This document shows, piece after piece, positions 25,522 to 36,724 of a stretch of 64,000 nt of DNA. This DNA comes from Mallotus nudiflorus (lineage: Eukaryota > Streptophyta > Magnoliopsida > Malpighiales > Euphorbiaceae): assembly GCA_947683625.1 (NCBI GenBank), contig CANTUR010000239.1, forward strand, positions 6,863,001 to 6,927,000, read 5' to 3'. The notes beneath the pieces were generated by a model. It ran no database searches and was not told where the DNA came from. It saw only the letters and a list, made by a program, of their open reading frames with translations. A program made the translations under genes and the position numbers. Each line of letters starts with the position of its first letter. Within the stretch, counting starts at the first letter, position 1.

Positions 25522-26044
25522 TAAATAAATGAAAAATAGAAGTTAAAAAATGTAAAATTAAATAAAATGAAAGTAAAGAGGGGTTATAAAATAATAAAGT
25601 AAAATTGTATATTTGGCCAACTAATTCTCATAGGTGTTGAACTTATCTAAAGGTAATAATTAATGACAAGAGTCTTGATGTTGTGCCACTAGGACTAGAA
25701 CTTCTGAACTTCCGTCTTAATCAATTGATCTAGACTTCATGCGCAGAATTATGTGTTTGTTTTATAATCCAAGTCCACTTTACATGTCAATTTTAAGAAA
25801 AAAAAAAAAAAAAACTAGCGTCAATTTTGCCATAAAAATTATTTGTGTGTCAATTTGGATATGGAATAAAAGTTCAATGGCCAAACTGAACGTTTGTTCT
25901 ACAAAACTCCGCAGACGCAGACCGAGTCGACCCGAGCATCGGAATAATCACTACAAGTAAGAAGCAACAAAGCATCAAACTTTCATAGCAGAAAATACAA
26001 AATCAAACACAGAAAAGGATCGCATTTTGCATAATCATTCGATC

Positions 26045-29000
26045 ATGATCGCCGCTAAGCGACTGATACAGAAAGCCGTACACCACAATTTTCATCAGGT
26101 ACACGCACAAATCATACAAATTCTTCCATTTTTTTAAATAATTAAAAAACATTGTTAGATTTTGTATTCTTGATTCAGCAGGAGCTGCAACGTTGCAATT
26201 TGAAATCGACGGACTTGGATTTACATGTCTCTGTTCACTACGGAGTTCCTTCAACAGCGTCGCTTCTTGCTTTTGACTCTGTCCAACGCTTATTAGCCGT
26301 TGCTACACTGTAAGTTTAAATTGAAATTGTCTTTACTTTCTAAGCTCTTGGATTGGATTTTTTTTTCTTCTGTTAATTTCACGTTATATTTTGCAGAGAT
26401 GGGAGGATTAAAGTGATTGGTGGTGATGGAATTGAAGCAATTTTTATGTCTCCTAAGCCATTGCCTTATAAACACATTGAGGTTATTTAATCATTTTTTT
26501 ACATTTATTTTTTGTATGGTGAGTTGAAAATCTTATTATTTTTTTTAACTAGCAATTTTGGATTCATGTTTGGTATCTTTTGGCAGTTTCTGCAGAACCG
26601 TGGTTTCTTAGTAGCCATTTCAAATGAGAATGATATTGAGGTACTTTCTGCTTTATTGAGAGTACAGTCTTATGGCTTGTTTGGCATCATTTGTGTTTTT
26701 TTTTTTAATCCAAAACGTGCTTATAAATTTAGAAAATTAATTTTTAAACTGTTTTTCTAATTTTTATAGGTGGGATTTTTTCCTGTTTGCTGACATAGAT
26801 TGCCTTCAGCTTTTCCATATATATAGTTAAATAATTTATTCAACTGTTTTTCTGGGGTTTGAGTTAGCTGTAAAACCTCCTTTTTCTGTGTTCCAAATAA
26901 TCGTGTTTTTTTTCCTTCTAATTTTAAGAAAATATAGTGCAAAAAAATTATTTTGATAATATAATTTGTTTTGAAAACTGAAAACCCAAAAAATTAATTA
27001 ATGCCAAGCAAGCTGTTAAGGTGCAAAGTAAATTTTATATATGTTAAGTATGGTTGTTACTAAAATATATTTTGGCAGGTTTGGAATCTGGAAAGTAGAA
27101 GCCTAGCATGTTGTTTACAGTGGGAATCAAATATTACTGCATTCTCTGTAATCAGTGGCTCCTATCTCATGTATATTACTGACGGAATATAAAAGTGTCA
27201 CACTTGCTTTAATTTTTTTTTGGAACTGGAAACAATTACCTGATTCTTCTGCATCAATTTTTTTTTTTTATTTTTTATTTTTTTTTTAATATAGGTATGT
27301 TGGAGATGAATTTGGTTTGATGTCTGTAGTGAAGTATGATGATGATGATGATGATCATAAGCTTTTAAAGTTGCCATATCAAATACCTTCAAACCATTTA
27401 AATGGTAATTCCTTCCTAGTTTCATTTTTTGATTATTTTTCTTTATCTTCATTCAGAGGCAATTTTAAGCTGATGAAGAAATCCACTGCAGGGAATTCTT
27501 GGTTTTCTATATTGTGATGAGACCAGATTCCTCTGATTAAATTTTGAGAGTTACAGAAGCATTGTTTTACTATAATTTTACTTGATGCTGCTGTATTATA
27601 TTATTGTTTCACAGAAGCTGCTGGATTTCCATCACCTGATCACCAACCTATTGTGGGACTTCTTCCTCAACCTTCTTCTGAAGATGGGTAAGATACAATT
27701 GCTCAAGTGGTCTGTAAGACATTTTGCTTTTGGAAGTTGGGTCAAAACTTTAGCATAATCATCAATTTCACTTGTTAATCAGTTGAGGAATTTTCTGTGT
27801 CTCTGGTGCATCAGTTGTGACTTATTAACCTGGAATGTTATAATTAGTGATCATCTTTTGTCATTTCACATAATGCATATGCCATATGGTGATATTTTTT
27901 TTTTCCATCTTTGTGCATCTTCATTATCTGAAATGTGTGAAAAAATTATTAATGATGTACAAAGCTATGTTTCTTCTTTTTGTTGATAAATTCCTCATTC
28001 CATAATTGTTAGGGTGATGCAAATGAATTGCACTGAGAATGACATTGAGTGTTTTTTTTTTTTTGGTCAAACCAAAAATGAGAATTTTATTACTGCAGAA
28101 CAGCAACAGTACAACCCACAGAGAACTGCGAAAACTAAGAACAATTAAATCATCTCAAATTACCTAACAGAATCCTATTCTGCAAAGTAGAGGTACAGCA
28201 ATTAAAAACTTCAACCAGAGGCTTTTCTAATTCTTCAAAATAGTCTCACTAGAGTCCATTTTATGCTAAAATGTCCATATATAATAAAATGCAGTTTGCT
28301 GAATAGATTTCCTCATTCTGCAAAACACAGATTTCCCTGAGTTCTCCTCATGAACCAACTGATTTCTTTCAAAAGGAGATCTCTGAATTCCACAAGCAAC
28401 CAAAACTTTGTTCCAAACAGCATATGAGGAAAAGGGCAATTAAAAAAAAATGTGGCTCACAGTCTCCTTATGTTTTTTAGAAAACTCACGTAAATTAGAA
28501 TTACCAACTTCCCATGCATACAAGTGATTTGAAGTTTGTAATCAACTATGCAAGGCTATCCACAATATAAAAGCATATTGACGAGTATGGCTAGAAAGTC
28601 AAATCAGATTAAATGATGGGACAGCAGCCTGAGAAGCCAGCTTAACTCTCCCAGTACTTGCAATGGAAAAATTCCCACCTGCTTTAGGCTTCCATTTAAC
28701 TTCATCAATATCTTGTTTTCATCAAGTATGAAATTGCAGGTAATATAGTCCCAGGCTTGCAGAGCTTGATGATCAAGAGGGTCAGGCAATAACCATCTAT
28801 TTTGTCTCCAGACATCAGCAGCCTTAGCATCTATAGCTACATCAGTGTCTCCTATTTTAACTAAAGGAAATCTTTCATTAAGAGCCAACCCATGATAATA
28901 TGAACCCTAAAAGGGATCAAAAGTGCATGAATATGAAGAATTCAAGCTTGTCACAAGACCATTACTCTCTCTCCAAAAGACTAGCCTATTAGGGTGTGCA

Positions 29001-32000
29001 GCATCTATATTTATAAGTCCAAGACCTCCCCCACAACTTTTCAATGTGGGATTTGTGACATTCTACCCCATCCGATTGTGCAACGCCCTCGTTGCACCGG
29101 CTCCTTACCCAATGGAGGAGAGGGATCCACTCGGTTCGGACCTACCTCGATCTTGATATCTCTCATGAGGGCCCCACTCGGTCCGGACCTTCCTCGATCT
29201 TGATATCTCTCATCAGGGCCCCACATTGGAGAAGAATAGAGTTGGCTCTGATATCACTTGTCACGGGACCATTAACCTCTCCCCAAAAGACTAGCCTATG
29301 AGGGTGTGCAGCATCCACATTTTTAAGCCCAAGACCTCCCCAAGACATCCCCCATAACTTTCTAATGTGGGATCTGTTATAGGTAGGGTTTGTATCACAT
29401 GAGCCCAAGGATCATGCCAAAACCAGAATTTCTTCCTATTACCAATTATATAATAGAAAAACTCCTTCACAATAGGTCTGAGATTCAACATGTCTATTGA
29501 GTATTACTGGGAATTTAGTTTTAGTTTCACAATGGTCTCCTAGTATTAGTGTGCTTTTGTTTAATTGCCTTTGCTATCCTATTTTTTCTTCCATTGTTCC
29601 CTTGTATTATAATTTACGCTGGTGGGTGGTGTGTGCTTGTGTGTTTTCTCGATAAACGTTGTGCTTGCAGTTATTTGAGTGCTAACTACTAAAATTATCT
29701 TTCATTATCAATGCTAAGAGTTCAACAATCAATTCAAGTGATCATGTCTGCCACCATCAATGGCCACTCTAGTCTCTAATCTTGCTGGCTTTTCAAGGTG
29801 CCCTAAGTGATATGGGTGCCTCGGTCCCCATAATTAACAAAAATCATACTAGTGTTGCTAATTTTCTGAGGAACAATACTACTGACCTGAACACCTGTAC
29901 AAAAAACAGTGGCTGTGCATAAAATCATCAGGTATCCATTATTTCATATTCGTATATAAAGCTAGTCCATAATTTTTCTCAGCATATTTTATTGCAACAA
30001 CCTCAATTCAGTAATAATAATCACTGAGATTGTCTTCATTGGATTACATCATCACAGTATAGTCCCAAGTTTTTTTCATTATACTTTCCTTGACTTTTAA
30101 ACTTATAATCTTTTGCAGACTGCTGATTGCATATGAAAATGGACTGATAATTCTTTGGGATGTTTCTGAAGCTCGTGTTCTTTTTGTTGGAGGTGGTAAG
30201 GATCTTGAATTGAAGGATGGACATGTGGATTCCCAAAGTGGACCACATACTAATCTTCAAGACAGTGTGTCTTACAATCAACTACAAGACAAAGAGATAA
30301 GTGCTCTTTGCTGGGCATCTTCCAGTGGTTCCATTCTTGCTGTTGGATATGTAGATGGAGATATCTTGTTTTGGAAAACATCAATTGGTTCCTCAATTAG
30401 AGGTCAACAAGATGAATCAAGCAGCAATGTTGTGATGCTGCAATTATCATCTGCTGAGAGGAGACTACCTGTAATTGTCTTACACTGGACTGCCAGCAAC
30501 AGATCCAAAAATGGTTGTGATGGCCAACTGTTTATATATGGTGGTGATGAAATAGGATCTGAAGAAGTTTTGACGGTGAGAGTTAACATATTGATTTTTT
30601 GGTTCTGCATTTTTCCTTCTCCTCACTTTTTACTATTACAAATAAAATTTTATATTACTCAAAATGGGTGAATTAAAAAGGAACCCATAATATTGGTAAA
30701 GGCAACCTGAATTCAAGAATAGTTAAGACTATTCTATAGATATTAGCACTCAGGTTCAGGTTGTTTAATTAGCTTATCTTTATTTGTAAGTTACTACATC
30801 TGTAGATTTTTTTTTTTTTGAAGTTTGGTTTAATTGATTAGTTTAGCATTATAATTAAACAGTACAGTGTGCTACAAAAGTATTTCATATACAATTGATT
30901 TGTATGTATTGATATGTGGTCACGGTTAATGGTCAATCTTATTTAGGGTATCTTTAGTAAGTATGATTTTTTTTTTTTCAGTATTTTTTTGTTCTACTGT
31001 TGCTTACATCTGCATCAATTGTATATGTCAGAGTTCTGGTGAAATTCCTTAGAAGCCTTAGGTAGATCCTGAGGTTTTGAAGACCAAATTTATTTTCCAA
31101 GTTTAAGGGCCGTTATGCATTAACATAAACAAAGAATAAAGTTGTGTCACTATTAAAGTCAGACTATTCTTTGGGACTGTGATAGCTCTTAATAATCCTC
31201 AGAGGTTGCTTTGCTGCTCCTCCACTTGCCATAAACATTCCTATAAGAACCTAATATATACCTTGTGACTACACCTTCATTACGGGTTTCTTGTAAAAGT
31301 TACAGTCTGTGTCGGACTACTAGATAGAGAAAAACCTCTTTTTCAAAGAAAGAATAAACATGCAAATAAGTTATGGACTTCTGCAAATAATGTCAGTGCT
31401 TCTTTCTTAATAATTCTTACATTCCTGTATTGAAGTTTGGATCATTGCAGGTTCAAATGGTGAAAATGACATTTATTGTGTTAGGAATGTTGTAGTCATG
31501 TTAGCTTTGTTGCGCCAATTCCCCTGCAGTCGCTAGCTTTTGCATTATTGAATTGTTGTCTGAAATTTTTTGAAGACTGGGAGTTGCCCTCTAATATGTG
31601 ATGAGTGCCACAGATTTTGACTCTAGAATGGTCATCTAGGACGGAGACATTAAGATGTGCAGGTCGCGCTGACATCACACTCACCGGCTCTTTTGCTGAC
31701 ATGATTTTGTTACCGAGTGCTGGGTCAACAGGGAGCAGTCACAGAGCTGCTCTTTTTGTATTGACAAATCCTGGAAAACTGCATTTTTATGATGAAGACA
31801 GCTTATCTATTTTGTTATCTCAGCAAGAAAGGCAAAGATCTGTCTGTTCTGTGGAATTTCCTGCAGTGGTACCTATGGCTAATCCAAGCATGACTCTTGC
31901 AAAATTTGTTGTGTTACCTGCGAACAGAAACTCATTGAAAGTTCTGTCTGAGGTATATCTAACTCGTAAATAATTATGTCTTAATTGAAATCATTTAGTT

Positions 32001-35000
32001 CTCTGCTGATTTTATATTTTCAAATTGGTCTTATTCTTGTGGTCAGATGGCCTTAGCTGTAAAACAAGGTACCACACTTACCCCAGCCAGTGGTACAAAG
32101 TGGCCCTTGACTGGAGGTGTACCTGCTCATTGGTCCTCAGCAGAAAAAACTAGTGCAGAAAGAATATATATAGCAGGTTATCAAGATGGATCTGTTCGGT
32201 TTTGGAATGCCTCGTATCCTATCCTGTCACTTATTTGTGTTATAGAAGGCAAGGTTAGATTTCCTTGGAAAACATTTCACCAACTATTTGTAATTCTATT
32301 TTATGTGAATTGTAACCTTGTTTGATTAGCAGGTTGAAGGTGTAGAAGTTGCTGGCTTTAATGCTTCAGTAACAAATCTGGACTTCTGTTCGCTCACCTT
32401 AAATTTGGCAGTCGGCAATGAGCATGGACTGGTCAAACTTATTTCTTGAGTTGTTTGCTTTTCCTCTTTTCTCCATCTTTTTCAAGTTCAATATTTTACG
32501 ATCTTGTGCCATATTTTGAAACGTGTAGGTTCGTGTTTATAATCTCAATGGCAGCTCAGATGAGAAGAGTTTCCACTTTGTGACGGAGAATAAAAACGAA
32601 CGTAAGTAGCACGTGTCTGCAGTCTACAAGTAGCCACCTTGGTTTTTTTTTTACAAATTTTAGTCTTTTGATAGTATGTGGTACCAATTTTAACAGGTTC
32701 AAGTTCTAAATTTGGCAAGTTAAGTTATGTGCTCTGTTCTGGTAAACTAAATAAAGTTTTGGTTCTTATCAAGGATAGAAGATGACAGAAGATTGTCATT
32801 GCCTAGAATTCAGAACAATGATAGATTACCAATGTCCCATTTTAAGAGCTGGTGTGAAAATTTCAAACCGAGTTTAAATGGTTTAGACCTGAGAAAATTG
32901 TTAGATTGTTCTAAGAGCTTGGCGTTTAAACCTTGTCCTCATACAAAAGAATTAGACATCAAGAAACTATCTCTTCAAAAACTATTTATTAGCTTTGATG
33001 GGAAAAATTATTGTGGTAGCCAACTAGGAAGTGTCTATATGGCAATTCGGTTAACTCACACTTTCTGTCTTTTGCTTCATTTTAATTGGATTATCCCGAC
33101 TATAATTAATTTAGATAGTAGACAAGCAAGATTATTCCTTAGTAATTTAATTTGTTAATCTAAGTAACAATGAAAATGTTGGAACAATAAAGTGGCTTAT
33201 AAATAGTGTAGATTGGACCTTAACATAAACCGATTGGTTTTTGTGTTACATGGGCTCAACTCCATTTATAATCCATGTGTGTGCATCGACCAATACTCTC
33301 GAGGAATGTGGACTTGTTAATGTGGTATTAGAGCAGTAATTCCTGGGCTCTTGTTTAAGACCTAAAGTTGGGTGCGGCCTGTTTGTGACCCTCATTTAAG
33401 TCATTGGGTGCATTCTATTTGAGTTTGATACAACCCATGTGAGTTGTTGGGTGTAGCCTGTTTGTGACCCTTTTTGAGTTGTTGGGTGCAGCCTTTTTGT
33501 GTTTGGCAAATGTAACTGATCCAGGCGTAGTTACGCTTGAGGGGGAGTGTTGAAGCAACAAAAGTGGCTTATAAATGGTGTAGAGTGGACCTTCACACAA
33601 GCCAATTGATTTTGGTTTACACAGGCTCAACTTCTTTTATAAATCCACGTATGTGTGTGTAGGCCAATACTCTCAAGGCCTGTGAATTTGTTAACAGAAA
33701 ATACTGCATTGTGTGCCAAGATGTTCATTGATATGGTGAATTTACTACAAAAATGTTGGTAGATAAATATGCTACATTTGACTTTATTTGTGTCCTTTTG
33801 GACATCAAACTAACATATTTACTTGTCTCATAGTTCATGTTCTGCCTAAAGGGAAAGGACCTCAGTGTAGGGTGGTTTTTTCTCTTCTTAATTCCCCAAT
33901 TCATTCACTGCAATTTTCAAGTTCTGGAGGCAAACTTGCTGTTGGTTTTGAATGTGGCCGTGTGAGTATCGTCAATCTTTTATTTGTTCCTTCTTTGAAT
34001 AATTTATTTATGCTATATCAATCTATTATCACTTTCTTTCAGATTTCCTTGTTTAGATGGATTTTAAGAATTTGCTGTTTATTTTTCAGGTGGCGGTCCT
34101 TGACATGAGTTCACTATCAGTTCTGTTCTTCACAGACCGTGTTTCTGGTTCTAGCCTTCCAGTTATTTCAGTGACCTGGATGAAATATGATAGCATTGGT
34201 AGCCTTGTAAAATGCCCAAAACATTCATTAGCTGATATTCCTGTGAACCCTTCAGATGAAGTCATTTTTTCCTTAACAAAGGATGGGTTTCTTAACATCA
34301 TTGATGGTAGTAGTGGCGGGATGGTCACCTCTCATCCCTGGCACCCAAAAAAGAAATCAGTTGCTATTTCCATGTATGTTATAGGCAAGTATAATATTCA
34401 ATTTGGAAGGAATAAGGCATTTTTATTTTCCTAATACTTGGTTGCACTTACTAATTAATAAATTTTAAAAACTCTCTTTTATATAAATCACAGAAGAAAA
34501 TGCTGTATTCTCTGTCTCAACCAACGGAAAGCATATGGAGGAGTCAATACAGGATGGGGCAACAAGCAGTAATGGGCCTAAAGATAAAACTATTTCTACA
34601 GACAATAACTCACCTAGCAGTGAACACCATTCCTCTCCTGGTGCACCCGCTAAGGGAAGATTAGTGGATTCAGTTATTTTGCTTTGTTGTGAGGATTCAT
34701 TGCGCTTGTACCCTGCAAAGAATGTGATTCAGGTAGTTGTATTGCCCTTGCTTGTAACCCAAGTGTCATACTCTGTTTGCAAGCTAACTGAAAATTAAAT
34801 TGTTTTTAGGGAAACAACAAATCCATTTCTAAAGTGAAACACTCAAACCCTTGCTGTTGGACTTCAACTTTTAAGAAAGGTGACAAAGTTTGTGGATTGA
34901 CCTTGTTGTTTCAGACTGGAGTAATTGAAATAAGGTGAAGTGCATGTTATTGCTGCGAAAATTAGTAGAAGAAACTTGACTATAGAGAATAGTTGCCTTC

Positions 35001-36724
35001 TTAACCTAATGTATGTCCAACTACAATGTCTTTGCACATTTGGGCCTCAGCTATGAAAGGTTAATTTATTGATGTTGTTGATACTTGTATTTGGCAGATC
35101 TTTTCCGGATTTTGAATTGGTGAAAGAAAGCTCCATAATGTCAATTCTTAGGTGGAACTTCAAAGCAAACATGGAGAAAATAATGAGTTCTGACAATGAG
35201 CAGATAGCATTGGTATTCTTTCTGAATTTTGAAATTCTGCTATACTCTTGATGATTCACTAGATGGTTTATTTCTAACATTTTCTGTAATCCTTAGGCAA
35301 ATGGGTGTGAGTTGGCCTTTATCTCGCAATTGTCTGGTGAAAATGGTTTAAGGTACCTTTGTCTATGCTTAGCCTATGGCTATGACAAAAATACTTGCAT
35401 AAAATCAATTTGTAACAGAACAAAATGTTGTTTTAGGATTCCAGAGTCTTTTCCATGTCTTCATGATAAGGTCCTTGCTGCTGCAGCAGATGCTGCCGTT
35501 AGTTTCTCATCTAATCAGAAGAAAAAGCAGGTTAAAGTTAATGACTCGAGGATGTTTCTTCTCCAAACTTTTTTCAGTTTAACTCCTGCTGTAGCTTATA
35601 TTTGTTGCTACAGGGTACTAAACCTGGAATTTTAGCTGGTTTTGTCAAAGGCTTCAAATCAGAAAAACTAGAGCAGACTCTGGATTTTACTCCAACAGCT
35701 CAATCCAATTTTAGTCACCTAGAGGGCATTTTTTCAAAGTCCTTATTCTCTGATTTGCCTCCACCTGTCACAGACGGTCAGGAAGATGTGGAGCTTAATA
35801 TAGGTTTTGCTATATCTATCATCTTCAGCATATCCTTTTCTACAAATTATTCTTTCTCAACAAATGCTTTTGTTCAAGTGCAGATGATATTGAGATAGAA
35901 GAATCTCCTTTAGCCACGGCAACTTCATCACAGGAAGTGACAAATAAGAAAGGTAAATTTTATTTTCCCATGTTTGATGTATGTCATGGCTTACTGATTG
36001 CTGATATTATGATTTTTTTTTTTCCACTACAGGTAAGGTTACAGAAAGGGAACAGTTATTGGGTAAGGCTGAGGATATGCAACCCAGACTTAGGACACCT
36101 GAAGAAATTATAGCTCACTATAGGAAAGCTGGGGTAATGTTACAGATGATTTTAGTATCAACTCTGTTCTCCTTGGTTATACAACACCTATTTCAATGGG
36201 TTTCCTTATTTGATGCCGTAATTGCTTTCAGGATGTCTCATCAGTTGCTGCGCATGCCAAAAACAAGCTTCTCGAAAGGCAGGAAAAACTGGAGGTATTA
36301 AGAATTATTCTTGAACTTATTTAGTAATTAGTGTAGGCCAAGTTCTTGAGTTCGTTGAACAGCAATGATGAGAAAAGATAAAAATCCTGGTAGCAGCATA
36401 ACTTGGTAACTCCTTGTATTTTAAAATGTTAATCCCCAAGTCTAGCCAAAACAATTTATATTGAAATTGTACTGCCTCAGGTGTGGGTTGTAATTGTTAT
36501 ATGTCAGGTCTAGTTAGCAATGCATCTTTATATACTCCTGTCAGTTTGTTCTTTTACGTCTGTTACTGTGCAAAAAGGCCTGAATGATCCCTAATGATAC
36601 CTTTGTTCCTCATCAGAGAATCAGCAGGCGCACTGCAGAGCTGCAAAATGGAGCTGAAGACTTTGCTTCATTAGCAAATGAGCTTGTTAAGGCAATGGAG
36701 AATCGAAAATGGTGGCAAGTATGA
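26045..36724 (+). CDS. TYN1: Tomosyn/Lgl-family WD40 protein with C-terminal R-SNARE domain, 24 exons
   Basis: Probable SNARE regulator of exocytosis; it matches the Arabidopsis tomosyn-like protein family as I recall it (At5g05570 type). Coding exons: 26045-26098, 26179-26309, 26397-26481, 26587-26640, 27079-27170, 27295-27404, 27615-27687, 30119-30575, 31614-31952, 32047-32253, 32333-32431, 32529-32601, 33834-33961, 34090-34384, 34494-34732, 34810-34934, 35098-35212, 35297-35352, 35437-35530, 35614-35803, 35884-35952, 36033-36133, 36232-36294, 36617-36724. They sum to 3357 bases: 1118 residues plus stop, in frame throughout. WD-type motifs include NGLIILWD (Trp213), DGDILFW (Trp285) and DGSVRFW (Trp518). 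The C-terminus (from about 1063) reads KLLERQEKLERI...NRKWWQV, like the VAMP R-SNARE motif, with Arg1078 at the zero-layer position and a WW tail but no membrane anchor. Start: the ATG in a short first exon giving MIAAKRLIQKAVHH. One intron is GC-AG (after 34384). Introns carry a LINE and a TRIM. Confidence 0.93.
28051..29495 (-). mobile_element. 5'-truncated L1-type LINE in tomosyn intron 7
   Basis: On the - strand this holds the C-terminal end of a plant LINE reverse-transcriptase protein. Typical zf-RVT-region phrases are IGNRKKFWFWHDPW, GGLGLKNVDAAHP, RLVFW and later DVWRQNRWLLPD. Its 3' end is an A-run (T-run at 28051-28064 on +). A 7-base target duplication ATTGAGT flanks it (28044-28050 and 29496-29502). 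It is a dead fragment with stops. The segment with GGLGL.N.DAAHP.RLVFW occurs twice (about 28955-29045 and 29267-29350), around a foreign insert at about 29050-29262. Confidence 0.85.
29050..29262 (-). repeat. LTR-end fragment with iMet-type primer site inside the LINE
   Basis: Between the two LINE repeats lies about 210 bases of GC-richer DNA. On the - strand it reads TGACAAGTGATATCAGAGCC at 29242-29261. This has the look of an LTR end (TGACA) followed by a primer-binding site for initiator-Met tRNA (TGGTATCAGAGC, one change). Inside is a 47-base tandem duplication, about 29127-29220, each copy with CACTCGGT.CGGACCT and TCGATCTTGATATCTCTCAT. Parent element not identified. Confidence 0.6.
33177..33696 (+). 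mobile_element. Complete TRIM retrotransposon in tomosyn intron 12
   Basis: Two short LTRs, 33177-33322 (146 bases) and 33548-33696 (149 bases), both open TGTTG and share AAAGTGGCTTATAAAT and CCAATACTCTC. Directly after the left LTR comes TGGTATTAGAGCAG, a primer-binding site for initiator-Met tRNA with one change. Just before the right LTR is the purine tract GAGGGGGAG. The flanks are a perfect 5-base duplication GAAAA (33172-33176 and 33697-33701). The interior (about 225 bases) carries three imperfect copies of TTGGGTGCAGCCTGTTTGTGACCC and no coding frame. Terminal-repeat retrotransposons in miniature move with proteins from other elements. Confidence 0.92.

Noticed and set aside
27198..27517. 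His-rich or Asp-rich small proteins
   Set aside because: These are shadows and extensions of tomosyn exon 6 (the GATGATGATGAT run codes DDDDDD in the real frame).
29041..29301. Several overlapping frames on both strands
   Set aside because: They result from the GC-rich 47-base tandem repeat and LTR-end fragment inside the LINE.
34372..34378. GT donor after SMY in tomosyn exon 14
   Set aside because: Splicing from GTTATA to the 34494 acceptor shifts the frame and gives a stop; the GC donor keeps it.
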